From: Vreelandella lionensis
GTDB lineage: Bacteria > Pseudomonadota > Gammaproteobacteria > Pseudomonadales > Halomonadaceae
NCBI RefSeq assembly: GCF_002087295.1
Contig: NZ_MWVI01000099.1
Location: 1-64,000 of the forward strand
Length of the DNA stretch: 64,000 nucleotides
Reading direction: 5' to 3'
This document shows, piece by piece, positions 50,251 to 58,993 of this stretch (positions are counted from its first letter, which is position 1; each line of letters starts with the position of its first letter). Position numbers and translations under genes: made by a program. The notes under the pieces are model-generated. The model saw only the letters and a program-made list of their open reading frames with translations. It was not told the origin of the DNA and did not search any database.

Positions 50251-51324
50251 ATGTCAGATCAACAGGTTAGTAACCTTAACGTCCTTGCACAGGATGTTCT
50301 TACCACCCCAGAAGCACTGAAAAACGCTATCCCCTTAACGGAAAGCGCCGAGCGTTCGGTTATCGAAGGCCGTCAGACCATCCAAAACATTCTAGATGGC
50401 AAAGATCCGCGTTTGCTGGTGGTCGTTGGCCCCTGCTCTATTCACGACGTTGAAGCAGCGCTTGATTATGCCCGCCGCCTGCGCACTCTGGCTGATCAAG
50501 TGAGCGACAGCCTCTATATCGTGATGCGTGTCTATTTCGAAAAGCCGCGGACGACCGTGGGCTGGAAAGGGTTAATTAACGACCCGCACCTGAACGACTC
50601 TTTCGAAATTGACGAAGGCCTGCACATTGCCCGCAAACTGCTGGTCGATTTAGCCGAAATGGGTCTGCCGCTAGCTACTGAAGCGCTTGACCCCATCTCT
50701 CCGCAGTACCTGCAGGACTGCATTAGCTGGTCAGCCATTGGTGCCCGCACCACCGAGTCACAGACTCACCGTGAAATGGCCTCCGGCCTCTCCTGCCCGG
50801 TTGGCTTTAAAAACGGCACCGATGGTAGTCTGGATGTGGCGATTAACGCACTGCAATCTGTCGCTAACCCGCACAACTTCCTGGGCATCAACCAGGCAGG
50901 CCAAGTGGCGATTATCCGCACCCGCGGCAACGCCTATGGCCACGTGGTCCTGCGCGGCGGCAATGGTAAGCCCAACTATGATAGCGTGAGTGTTGCCCTG
51001 GCAGAGAAAGAGCTTAAAAAATCTAATCTCTCGGCCAACATCATGATCGACTGCTCACACGCAAACTCGAACAAAGATGCCGCGCTGCAGCCACTGGTAC
51101 TGGAAAACGTGACCAACCAGATTCTCGAAGGCAATACCTCGATTATCGGCCTGATGGTGGAATCCAACATTGGCTGGGGCAATCAAAAAGTGCCTGCAGA
51201 CTTAAGCAAGCTGCAGTACGGCGTATCGATCACCGATGCCTGCATCGACTGGGACACCACAGTGGAAACGTTCACCCGTATGAACGAGAAACTAGCATCG
51301 GTACTGGCGAAACGCATCGCGTAA
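50251..51324 (+). CDS. 3-deoxy-7-phosphoheptulonate synthase (class I DAHP synthase)
   Basis: Joins PEP and erythrose 4-phosphate in the first step of aromatic amino acid synthesis. It has 357 residues and the class I (AroFGH) fold. Motifs are VVGPCSIHDVEAALDYA, EKPRTTVGWKGLINDP, SGLSCPVGFKNGTDG and IMIDCSHANSNKD, which contain metal ligands and substrate-binding residues. Which allosteric type (Phe, Tyr or Trp) cannot be told reliably by eye, so no single symbol is given; it is AroG-like in overall pattern. It ends at an intrinsic terminator. Confidence 0.93.
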   Translation: MSDQQVSNLNVLAQDVLTTPEALKNAIPLTESAERSVIEGRQTIQNILDGKDPRLLVVVGPCSIHDVEAALDYARRLRTLADQVSDSLYIVMRVYFEKPRTTVGWKGLINDPHLNDSFEIDEGLHIARKLLVDLAEMGLPLATEALDPISPQYLQDCISWSAIGARTTESQTHREMASGLSCPVGFKNGTDGSLDVAINALQSVANPHNFLGINQAGQVAIIRTRGNAYGHVVLRGGNGKPNYDSVSVALAEKELKKSNLSANIMIDCSHANSNKDAALQPLVLENVTNQILEGNTSIIGLMVESNIGWGNQKVPADLSKLQYGVSITDACIDWDTTVETFTRMNEKLASVLAKRIA

Positions 51325-51348
51325 ACAAGCCACCGCTCTCGAAAACGT

Positions 51349-51379
51349 CCCGCTGAGCGCTGCTTAGCGGGCGTTTTTT
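51349..51379 (+). terminator. Intrinsic terminator after DAHP synthase
   Basis: CCCGCT (51349-51354) pairs with AGCGGG (51366-51371) around an 11-base loop; GCG and six Ts follow. It lies 24 bp after the stop codon and before the convergent helicase gene. Confidence 0.85.
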
Positions 51380-51406
51380 ATTGCCAGAACCTAACGCCCC
51401 TATCAC

Positions 51407-53536
51407 CTATGCCTGTATATCGCGCCTGAAAGGCGGCAACGCATCTAATAGCGCCTGGCCATAGCGGCGCGTAATCAACCGCCGATCCAGCAGCGTAATG
51501 ACTCCCCGATCGTTCTCTTTACGGATTAAACGACCACACGCCTGCACCAGTTTAATCGAAGCATCCGGTACGCTAATGCGCATAAACGGGTTACCGCCCT
51601 GGCTCTCGATCCATTCGGCAAGCGTTGCCCCAACGGGGTCATCCGGCACCGCAAACGGCAGCCGGGTAATCACCACGTGGGTGAGATAATCCCCCGGCAA
51701 ATCGATACCCTCGGCAAAGCTAGCTAAGCCGAAAATCACGCTGCCCTTACCGCTATCCACCGCCGCTCTGTGTCGCTCGATGAGTTCTCGTTTGGGCAGC
51801 GCGTCTTGCGCCAAGATGCGCTCTTTTGCCGCAGCAGGCAGAGCCTTTTCCACCGCACGTAGCTGAGCGCGAGAGGAAAACAGCACCAGTACCGCCTCCT
51901 TCTCACCTAGCTGCGACACAAAGCGCACAATGGCGTTCTCATGGGCATCCCGGTCACTGGGGTCCGTTGCCTCTGCGGGCACCCGCAGAACCGCATTGGC
52001 GTAATCAAACGGGCTAGGAAGCGCCTGATAACGGTAGCGGTTAGCTAAACCAGCCCGCTCCTGCAGGCGCTCAAAACGACCAAGCGCCGTGAGCGTTGCC
52101 GAAGTGACAACCGCCCCGTGGCAGCGCCCCCATAGGTGCTTGGCAAGCGTGTGCGCTGCAGAAACCGGGCTTGCTGAGAACTCAATCTCTGGTTCGCCCG
52201 CCACACGACTGAGCGTTATCCACCGTGCGCTGGGCGGCGCATTGGCGTCATCCTGTTCACTAAACGCTTGCCACAGCGCATGAGCCTCCAGGGCGCGACC
52301 ATGGAGCAACGCTATTAGAGGCAGCCACGTTTCCGCCTGGTCACGGTCCAGGCCGGTCTGTTTATCCGGGTCCAGGCTTTCGCGCAGAATATCGCTAATG
52401 CTTTCTAGACTTCTCGACAGGGTGGCAAACATGACTAGCAGCTGCTGCGCCTGTTCGCGCAGCGCGTCGGGCACTTGGCCTTTTTCAAAACGCTGCTGAT
52501 GGGTCGCCTCTTCATCTGCCAGACCATTTTCACGCCCTGCCAGCTGATGCCCCATGATAAACACGTCACCCAGGACAGGATCCAAGCTATGCAGCAGCTC
52601 AGGCAGCCCTGCCAGTAAGCGAGCAATGGTGGGCTGTACCGCCCGGCCCTGGTTCAAATCCGTCAAACTACTTTTCAGGGTTTTTAGCCAGCGCAGACAG
52701 CCGTGCACCGCAAAGCGGTGGGCGAAATGGGACAGCGCCTTATCCGGCAGGTGTTGACCTTCATCGAAAATAAAGATGCAGTCGGCAGGGTCTGGCAGAA
52801 TCGCACCACCCCCAAGGGCAAGATCCGCCAGCACGAGGTCGTGGTTAGCAACGATAACATCCGCATTTTCCAACTCTCGACGAGAGCGGAAAAAGGCGCA
52901 GGCACCAAAATGCCCGCAACGGCGACCGGTGCACTGGCGATGATCCACCGTCAGCTGACGCCAGTGGCTGTCTTCGATAGACACCGGCCAGGTATCGCGA
53001 TCGCCTTCCCACTCGCCTTTACCGTAGGCCTCCGCCATATCGGTGGCCAGTACGTTAAAGTCGCTGCTATCAGCTTGAAGGGATTGCTCGAACAGCGAAA
53101 GCGTTGGGTTGGGCTCACTACCCTCCAGCGCTTGATCCAGCCGCGCCACGCAGACGTAACGGCCGCGACCTTTCGCTAGCGCATAGCGAAAGGCAACACC
53201 GCTATGGCTAGCCAGCGACGGCAGGTCTTGATTCAACACGTGCTCTTGAAGGGCAACGGTGGCCGTGGAGACAATGAGCCGTTTGCCTTGCGCCTTGGCT
53301 ATGGGCAGCCCTGCAATGAGATAAGCCAGCGTCTTGCCCGTGCCGGTACCGGCTTCCAGCACGCAAACGTGGCTATCGCTAACGCGCTTTCCCTCGCTGT
53401 CGCACTCGATATCACCTAGGGTGCGGGCGATTTCAGCAATCATTAAGCGCTGCCCGTAGCGTGGTGTCAGCCCTAGCTTTTCCACCACGTTACGGTAGGC
53501 CTGCTGAATATCGTTTTTAAGCGCGTTATCCAGCAT
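51407..53536 (-). CDS. dinG: ATP-dependent DNA helicase, DinG family
   Basis: Superfamily 2 Fe-S DNA helicase (XPD-like) for unwinding R-loops, forks and other structures. It has 709 residues. Walker A is EAGTGTGKTLAYL (about 60-72); the Fe-S cysteines lie in GRYVCVARLDQ and CTGRRCGHFGACAFF; motif II is FIFDEGQ (DEGQ in place of DEAH). Motifs in the C-terminal half include VLVLFSSRAQL, GLASFAEGIDLPG and QACGRLIRKENDRGV. YoaA, a shorter relative with the same motifs, is the alternative; length favours DinG. It lies 5 bp after rhlB on the same strand. Confidence 0.9.
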   Translation of the reverse strand: MLDNALKNDIQQAYRNVVEKLGLTPRYGQRLMIAEIARTLGDIECDSEGKRVSDSHVCVLEAGTGTGKTLAYLIAGLPIAKAQGKRLIVSTATVALQEHVLNQDLPSLASHSGVAFRYALAKGRGRYVCVARLDQALEGSEPNPTLSLFEQSLQADSSDFNVLATDMAEAYGKGEWEGDRDTWPVSIEDSHWRQLTVDHRQCTGRRCGHFGACAFFRSRRELENADVIVANHDLVLADLALGGGAILPDPADCIFIFDEGQHLPDKALSHFAHRFAVHGCLRWLKTLKSSLTDLNQGRAVQPTIARLLAGLPELLHSLDPVLGDVFIMGHQLAGRENGLADEEATHQQRFEKGQVPDALREQAQQLLVMFATLSRSLESISDILRESLDPDKQTGLDRDQAETWLPLIALLHGRALEAHALWQAFSEQDDANAPPSARWITLSRVAGEPEIEFSASPVSAAHTLAKHLWGRCHGAVVTSATLTALGRFERLQERAGLANRYRYQALPSPFDYANAVLRVPAEATDPSDRDAHENAIVRFVSQLGEKEAVLVLFSSRAQLRAVEKALPAAAKERILAQDALPKRELIERHRAAVDSGKGSVIFGLASFAEGIDLPGDYLTHVVITRLPFAVPDDPVGATLAEWIESQGGNPFMRISVPDASIKLVQACGRLIRKENDRGVITLLDRRLITRRYGQALLDALPPFRRDIQA

Positions 53537-53541
53537 GCCCG

Positions 53542-54816
53542 TTACAGCATGCCTTCCGGCGGATGTTCGCAGGGCAGCTTACCGTTAATGTAGCGCTCAA
53601 TCTCTGGCAGTGAGAAGGCGTCTTCTTCACCAACAAAGCTGATGGAGACCCCTTTGGCGCCCGCGCGGCCAGTACGGCCAATACGGTGGACGTAATCTTC
53701 AGGGTCTTCTGGCAGCGTGTAGTTGATAACGTGGCTGACGTCTTCAATATGGATACCGCTACCCGCACCATCGGTGGCAACCAGTACCTGAATCTCTCCC
53801 TCGCGGAAGCTTTCCAGCGTTTTAATACGCTGGTTTTGAGGCACATCACCGGACAGCATAGCCGCGCTGACACCCGCTTTTTTCAGCAGATCGTCAAGCT
53901 TGCGCACCAAATCACGGCGGTTACCGAAGACCATGACGCGCTCAAAGCTCTCCTGCTCCAGTAGCTTCACCAGCAGCCGCTGCTTATCGTCATCGGAGAC
54001 AAGATAGACGCGCTGGTCGATATCCGCCTGATTCTCGACGGTCACTTCGATCTCGACATGCGCCGGATCAAGCGTCCATTGGCTCGCCAGATTGAGAATA
54101 TCGTCGGTGAAGGTGGCCGAGAACAGGAACGTTTGGCGCTCCTCTTTTTTCGGCGTGTAGCGAACAATGCGCTTCACGTCGGGGCTGAACCCCATGGAGA
54201 GCATACGGTCCGCCTCGTCGAGCACCAGCACTTCGGTTTCAGAGAGGTCGATATCACGCTTCTGATGGAAGTCCAGCAGGCGTCCAGGCGTGGCGACCAG
54301 GATATCGATCTTCTTGCTCAGGCTATCGCGCTGTTTTTGATAATCCATGCCGCCGACGACACTGGCGACATTAAGCTGAGTAAAGCGCGCAAGCGCCTTG
54401 GCGTCTTTCTCGATTTGCAGCGCCAACTCACGGGTCGGCGCGATGATCAGCGCGCGGGGAGCCCCCGGCTTTTGGCCCGCCGGTGTGGGTTCTTCGAGAA
54501 AATAGGCCAACACGGAGATCAAAAAGGCGGCGGTTTTCCCGGTGCCCGTTTGCGCTTTACCGACAATATCGCCACCTAACAGCGTGTGGCGCAGTGCTTC
54601 CGCCTGAATGGGCGTGCAGTACTCAAACCCTTGGGCATGAATAGCGCGCATCAAGGGCAGCGGCAGATCAAAGTCATGGAAGCGCCACTTGCCGGCAACG
54701 GCGGGCACCTGAAACTGACGAAGATCCCAGTTCGACTGGCGGCGACGCGGGTTCCGACGACGACGTTTAGGCTTGCGGTTCTGGGCCGATGCTGTGGTCT
54801 GTTCCGACTCGCTCAT
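53542..54816 (-). CDS. rhlB: ATP-dependent RNA helicase RhlB
   Basis: DEAD-box RNA helicase that in relatives joins the RNase E degradosome. It has 424 residues with an Arg/Lys-rich N-terminal tail ([14 protein letters not shown]). Motifs in order: Q motif [26 protein letters not shown], Ia APTRELALQ, Ib [66 protein letters not shown]. The C-terminus ends soon after [18 protein letters not shown], shorter than E. coli RhlB's RNase E-binding tail. Divergent from the small basic gene at 54962. Confidence 0.93.
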   Translation of the reverse strand: MSESEQTTASAQNRKPKRRRRNPRRRQSNWDLRQFQVPAVAGKWRFHDFDLPLPLMRAIHAQGFEYCTPIQAEALRHTLLGGDIVGKAQTGTGKTAAFLISVLAYFLEEPTPAGQKPGAPRALIIAPTRELALQIEKDAKALARFTQLNVASVVGGMDYQKQRDSLSKKIDILVATPGRLLDFHQKRDIDLSETEVLVLDEADRMLSMGFSPDVKRIVRYTPKKEERQTFLFSATFTDDILNLASQWTLDPAHVEIEVTVENQADIDQRVYLVSDDDKQRLLVKLLEQESFERVMVFGNRRDLVRKLDDLLKKAGVSAAMLSGDVPQNQRIKTLESFREGEIQVLVATDGAGSGIHIEDVSHVINYTLPEDPEDYVHRIGRTGRAGAKGVSISFVGEEDAFSLPEIERYINGKLPCEHPPEGML

Positions 54817-54961
54817 AGGCTGTGTATCTGTCCATTGCTGTGGATGTTAGGCATCACGAAGTGCGCATTGTACCAGGGGTTGGCGATAAGAGCGCGCCCT
54901 GCTGTCGAAGGAGCACGCTTGCCTGTTAGAATGAGGCATACATTAACCCAAGGAGCGCGAC

Positions 54962-55209
54962 ATGACGCGTAAGAAAAAGACTCGTTCATTAGCGGATAAA
55001 GTGACTATCCGCACTGGTCGCCGCAAAGATTATAAAAAGTGGCGCCATGAGAACCCTGAGCAGGTGACTCATCGCGCCGCTTTGTGGCTAAAAAGCAGCA
55101 GCAGCGCAAACTACAAGCCGTGCGTAAACTAGCGCGCCAGCAAAGTGGCCAACCGATTGCGATTCACCCTGACAAAGGGGGCGACAACTCATCAGGAGAC
55201 CCTTCGTAA
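54962..55209 (+). CDS. Small basic protein of unknown function, coupled to exonuclease III (frame broken)
   Basis: A conserved-looking small gene. AAGGAG stands 7 bases before ATG 54962. It begins [21 protein letters not shown] and reads [17 protein letters not shown]. One C is missing in a CC/CCC run near 55075-55080, after which [22 protein letters not shown] continues to TAA at 55207-55209, overlapping the xthA ATG (TAATG). Restored length is 82 residues, about one-third Lys/Arg/Gln, suggesting a nucleic-acid or ribosome-associated protein. No family is recognised. Without the repair the frame would stop 28 codons earlier. The stop-start overlap supports the repaired version. Confidence 0.6.
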
Positions 55210-56042
55210 TGCGTTTGGTGTCGTTTAATATCAATGGCATTCGGGCACGGCTACATCAGCTTCAAGCGCTGATCGACACTCAACAACCTGATGTCATTGG
55301 CTTACAAGAAACCAAAGTGCAGGATAGTGAATTCCCCGTGGCTGACGTAGAAGCCATGGGCTATCACGTCTTCTATTATGGCCAGAAAGGGCATTACGGC
55401 GTTGCGTTACTGTGCCGCCAACAGCCGCAGGCGGTGTTTTACGGTTTTCCAGATGATGAAGAGGATGCGCAGCGCCGCATGATTGGCGTCAAGCTTCTCG
55501 CCGACGATGGCGAAGCGGTCACTGTGTGGAACGGCTACTTTCCGCAAGGCGAGAGCATTGATCACCCCACCAAGTTTCCGCACAAAGCACGCTTTTATCA
55601 ACAGCTCGCACACCTGCTTAATACCCAGCATGCTCCTGAAGAGCGGCTGGCGGTCATGGGTGATTTTAATATCTCACCGGAAGACCAGGATATAGGCATT
55701 GGCGAAGCCAACCGTAAACGCTGGCTACGCGAAGGTAAAACCAGCTTCCAGCCCATTGAGCGTGAGTGGCTGGAAGGCATTAAAGCGTGGGGGCTTAGCG
55801 ACAGCTACCGGCTGTGCCACCCTAATAACAGCGAGTGGTTCAGTTGGTTTGACTACCGTTCTAAAGGGTTTGATCGAGAGCCAAAGCGCGGCCTGCGTAT
55901 CGACTACATTCTCGTCTCAAAGCCTTTGGCCGAGTGCGTGACAGGCGCAGGCATCGATTACCCGCTACGCGGTATGGAGCGCCCCTCCGACCACGCCCCA
56001 ACCTGGAGCGACTTTACATTAACGCTCCCTGTTACTCAGTAG
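55209..56042 (+). CDS. xthA: Exodeoxyribonuclease III
   Basis: AP endonuclease and 3'-5' exonuclease of base-excision repair. It has 277 residues. Motifs are [23 protein letters not shown] (metal-binding Glu), [27 protein letters not shown] (catalytic Asp/Asn) and [10 protein letters not shown] (catalytic His near the C-terminus). The substrate-recognition GLSDSYR segment is present. Its start overlaps the stop of the small basic gene. An intrinsic terminator follows at 56089. Confidence 0.94.
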   Translation: MRLVSFNINGIRARLHQLQALIDTQQPDVIGLQETKVQDSEFPVADVEAMGYHVFYYGQKGHYGVALLCRQQPQAVFYGFPDDEEDAQRRMIGVKLLADDGEAVTVWNGYFPQGESIDHPTKFPHKARFYQQLAHLLNTQHAPEERLAVMGDFNISPEDQDIGIGEANRKRWLREGKTSFQPIEREWLEGIKAWGLSDSYRLCHPNNSEWFSWFDYRSKGFDREPKRGLRIDYILVSKPLAECVTGAGIDYPLRGMERPSDHAPTWSDFTLTLPVTQ

Positions 56043-56088
56043 TATGTGAAGCAATTAGCAAGAAAATTCAGTAACAAGAAAACAGCCT

Positions 56089-56117
56089 GCCCCTTGTTTA
56101 GCGAAGGGGCTTTTCTT
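56089..56117 (+). terminator. Terminator between convergent xthA and the TPR gene
   Basis: GCCCCTT (56089-56095) pairs with AAGGGGC (56104-56110) around an 8-base loop, followed by TTTTCTT. It lies 46 bp after the xthA stop. On the minus strand a T-rich TGTTTTCTTG follows a few bases from the stem, so it may work in both directions. Confidence 0.8.
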
Positions 56118-56118
56118 A

Positions 56119-57294
56119 TCAACGAAAATTGGCCAGCCACTCTTCCGCTTGGGTATCCCCAAGATTAGCAGCGGTTGTAAGCGCCGCCTCTGCTTGCTCA
56201 TTTCTCCCCCACCCATAAGCAAGTTGACCCAGTTGGCGCCAGTCATCGGCTGATTGCGTTACTTCAGCGAGCGCTTGCCAAGCGCCCAAGGCATTATCAA
56301 TATGTTTCGCCTGCTGCCAGGCCGTCGCTCGCAAGCGCAACGTCTCTTCGTTGCTAGGAAGCTCGCCTGCCTCAAGCGCTGCCTCTAAATGCTCCCCGGC
56401 ACGGGCGGGGGTCCCGCCTGCCAGATGAAGCTGGATAAGAGTAAGGCGCTCATCTGGGGTCGAGAGCTTGCCTAACTGCCATGCCGCCTCCCAGACGGCG
56501 GCTGCTACGCCCAACTGGCCTGCCTGCTGGGCAAGCCCGGCTGCCTGACGCCATGCATCGGCTTCGCTCTCAGCGTTTAAGCCCTTCAACAGCCAACTTA
56601 GCGCCTGCTCATTCTCTCCTGTGTGCCGTAGCACAACATTCGTGAGCGTTTGTTGTTCAGCGCTGAGATCCCCTTGCTCTAGCAGCGGCACCAGCCACTC
56701 TAACGCAGCCTCCCAGCGCTCCTCTTCGGCCAGCATTCGCACCAACAGCCACGCCGTTTCTGCGTAACGCTCATTGCCCGAGGACTCTGACAACCACTGT
56801 TCGAACAGAGCAATGGCCTCATCACGCTCTCCGGCTGCACGGCGCAGCGACGCCTCATCGCGCAGCCAGCGGCGTACCTGGCTATCGGGAACGCTCGGGC
56901 GTTGGCGAGCGCTGGCCAGTTCATCGGCGGCCGCAAGGTTTTCCCCCCGGCGCACAAGGGCGCTTGCCGCTAACTGGTGATAAAGCGCACTGGCCCACTG
57001 GTCGGCCCGGTTACCGCCAGCCAACCGCTCAGACTGAGAGCGCGCATGGCTAATAATACGGCTTAACACCTCTGGATCTGCCGAACCGCTTGCTTGGCTT
57101 GCTTGGCTTGCTTGGCTTGCTAACTGGCTTTGCAACCCGTTCAGGTCTTGAATAATGTCACCGGGCAGCGGCTCATTGGCCACGGCAGTAGCGCTCATAG
57201 CGCTCAGTAACATGATGGCGACCCAACGCTGCATCCCCTTCCCCCGGCTAATATCGTTCACTGGCCTGCTTGGCGATTTTTCTCTACGAGACAT
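56119..57294 (-). CDS. TPR-repeat periplasmic protein of the TonB2-type operon
   Basis: A 391-residue helical repeat protein, last in the energy-transduction operon. A hydrophobic stretch (MQRWVAIMLLSAMSATAVA, residues 21-39) acts as signal or anchor; the true start may be ATG 57234. The rest is built of about ten TPR-like helical pairs (for example WLLVRMLAEEERWEAALEWL; AAVWEAAWQLGKLSTPDERL). Near residue 58 a Ser-Gln-Ala repeat is encoded by a 9-bp tandem repeat. Comparable TPR proteins follow TonB2 in Vibrio and Pseudomonas relatives and are thought to assist TonB2 function; that is family knowledge, not shown here. Confidence 0.78.
   Translation of the reverse strand: MSRREKSPSRPVNDISRGKGMQRWVAIMLLSAMSATAVANEPLPGDIIQDLNGLQSQLASQASQASQASGSADPEVLSRIISHARSQSERLAGGNRADQWASALYHQLAASALVRRGENLAAADELASARQRPSVPDSQVRRWLRDEASLRRAAGERDEAIALFEQWLSESSGNERYAETAWLLVRMLAEEERWEAALEWLVPLLEQGDLSAEQQTLTNVVLRHTGENEQALSWLLKGLNAESEADAWRQAAGLAQQAGQLGVAAAVWEAAWQLGKLSTPDERLTLIQLHLAGGTPARAGEHLEAALEAGELPSNEETLRLRATAWQQAKHIDNALGAWQALAEVTQSADDWRQLGQLAYGWGRNEQAEAALTTAANLGDTQAEEWLANFR
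57088..57120. repeat. 9-bp tandem repeat, 3.7 copies, inside the TPR gene
   Basis: The unit GCTTGCTTG repeats three full times and a partial fourth time without mismatch. On the coding strand it encodes repeating Ser-Gln-Ala. Nine-base units change length without shifting the frame, so copy number could vary between strains. Confidence 0.8.
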
Positions 57295-57301
57295 GTCACC
57301 G

Positions 57302-58054
57302 CTACCTTAACTGGAACTCAATACGCTGGGTGGCGCGACGTAGCTGCTGGCTGGGTTCGAACTGCCAACGCGCAATCGCTTCGCGGGCGGCGTCTTCGAA
57401 GACCCGACGAGGCTGGGCATTGATCACCCGAATAGAGCTACCGTCGACACTACCGTTACGCTGAATGACGAACTCCACCTCCACAAACCCCTCCATGCCA
57501 CGACGCTGAGCACGGGGTGGATACGACGGGTTAACGCGATTCGTCGGCGCCACCTGCCCAACGCTCACCGGTTCATTGGAGGGCGCAGGCTCAGCGGCCG
57601 GTGCTGCGTCGCGCTGGGCAGCGGCGGGCTCAGGGGATGGCGCTGCCGTTTCTGCTGGCTCGGGCGGGGGGTCCGGCGCAGGGTCAGGAGCTGGCTGTGG
57701 CCGCGGTGTGGGTTTGGGCTGAGCCTCGGTCAGCTCGGGCAGCTCGCTTTCCAACTCGACGGGCTCTACCGGCGCGTCAGGCAGCTCTACCTCGGGTAAC
57801 GCAATCGTACTGGTGGCCACTGGTGCAGGCGCGGGAGTCGGCATGGGCGGAGGCGCGGGTGCTGCTTGCGCAGGCGCGGGAGGCGGTGCCTCCTGTTCGG
57901 GCGCCACCTCCGGTGCTTCCACCATGGTCATGGACATCGTCATAATGGGCTCATCGACTTGCTGTTCAGGTGGTGCCACCAGCAGCGCCAGCATCCAGAA
58001 GAGTCCAACGGCCAGGGCAATACCGCCTAGCATCGACAACGCATGACGCATCAT
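57302..58054 (-). CDS. tonB: TonB protein (TonB2-type)
   Basis: Energy transducer that links the ExbB/ExbD motor to outer-membrane receptors. It has 250 residues: an N-terminal TM helix (SMLGGIALAVGLFWMLALLV), a long Pro/Glu/Ala-rich periplasmic spacer (about 45-165) and the TonB C-terminal domain starting NRVNPSYPPRAQRRG and ending AIARWQFEPSQQLR. The TM region lacks the SxxxH motif of classical E. coli TonB, as is usual for TonB2-type proteins working with TtpC. It overlaps exbD by ATGA. No TonB-dependent receptor is in the window, so the transported ligand is unknown. Confidence 0.9.
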   Translation of the reverse strand: MMRHALSMLGGIALAVGLFWMLALLVAPPEQQVDEPIMTMSMTMVEAPEVAPEQEAPPPAPAQAAPAPPPMPTPAPAPVATSTIALPEVELPDAPVEPVELESELPELTEAQPKPTPRPQPAPDPAPDPPPEPAETAAPSPEPAAAQRDAAPAAEPAPSNEPVSVGQVAPTNRVNPSYPPRAQRRGMEGFVEVEFVIQRNGSVDGSSIRVINAQPRRVFEDAAREAIARWQFEPSQQLRRATQRIEFQLR

Positions 58055-58457
58055 GGCGCGCGCCGGCTCGCTGCCACGGCGACCTGCTCGACCCCTGCCT
58101 GCTGGAGACGATCCATAACCTCAATCAGCACACCCGTGGTGGACTCTCGATCGGCTTGAATAACCACCGACCCTTCACCACTGAGCATTCCGGCCACCTC
58201 TGGCCAACACGATGTAGATCTACCGGCTGGCCATCTACCCATACCGCTCCTTCCGGCGTGACAGCAATCAGCACCTGAGCATCGGGGCGGGGTGTGGCCG
58301 CCGACGCTTCGGGGCGGTCAATCTCCACCCCGCTCTCCTTGATAAAGCTGGTCGTGACGATAAAGAAGATCAGCATAATGAACACCACATCCAGCATCGG
58401 CGTTAAGTTCACCTCATTGCTGTCGTCGGCAGCCTCTATAGAACGGCGTCTACGCAT
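58051..58457 (-). CDS. exbD: ExbD-type biopolymer transport protein (frame broken)
   Basis: Inner-membrane component of the proton-driven motor. From ATG 58457 (MRRRRSIEAADDSNE, strong GGAGGAG upstream) it restores to 135 residues. The TM helix is MLDVVFIMLIFFIVTTSF, with the conserved Asp at its start (LTPMLDVV). The periplasmic domain runs EIDRPEAS...VWVDGQPVDLHRV, where the frame breaks near 58206-58214 with one missing base, then PEVAGMLSGEGSVVIQADRESTT to ASRRAP. It overlaps exbB by 8 bp and tonB by 4 bp. Confidence 0.9.
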
Positions 58458-58992
58458 CACTCTCCTCCAAGGCACGCGCTAAGCGGTCATGCAAACGCTG
58501 GTCTTCACGACGGATAACGTGCTCTAAACGGCTAATAAACAGCATACCCACGACCGCAATGGCCATTCCCGTTAAGGTAGGCAGCGTTGCCCGGGCAACG
58601 CCATCGGCCATGGCCCTGGCTTGGTGGGTATCACTCATCGAAAGGCTATCAAAAACGGCGATCATACCGGTGACGGTGCCCAACAGCCCCAATAGCGGAC
58701 AGAGCACCACCAGCAGCTTGATCCAGGGCCGTGGGCGGCGAAGCTTGGCTACCAAGGCCGCACTCCATACATGACGTAGCGTACGCGCACTCCAACTGCG
58801 GTGGTCGCTTCGGGCTGCCCAGCGACGAACCAGTTCATGGCGCGCGCGCCGCCAACTGATACGGTAGTACCACCAGCGCTCAATCGCCATGGCGAACACC
58901 ACCACCGCCACCAGCGCAAGCACGACTAGCACAGCGCCGCCCGCCTCTAACAGCCGCTCTACTGGCTCTAGCCAAAGGGGTAAGGTCGGCAT
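58450..58992 (-). CDS. exbB: ExbB2-type MotA/TolQ/ExbB proton channel protein
   Basis: Inner-membrane channel subunit, 180 residues, shorter than E. coli ExbB as TonB2-type ExbB proteins are. It has an N-terminal TM (AVLVVLALVAVVVFAMAIERWWYY), a cytoplasmic loop rich in Arg/Trp, then the conserved pair LVVLCPLLGLLGTVTGMIAVFD and TLPTLTGMAIAVVGMLFIS with the proton-path Thr. It directly follows the large TtpC-like gene (1-bp gap). Confidence 0.92.
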   Translation of the reverse strand: MPTLPLWLEPVERLLEAGGAVLVVLALVAVVVFAMAIERWWYYRISWRRARHELVRRWAARSDHRSWSARTLRHVWSAALVAKLRRPRPWIKLLVVLCPLLGLLGTVTGMIAVFDSLSMSDTHQARAMADGVARATLPTLTGMAIAVVGMLFISRLEHVIRREDQRLHDRLARALEESDA

Positions 58993-58993
58993 G

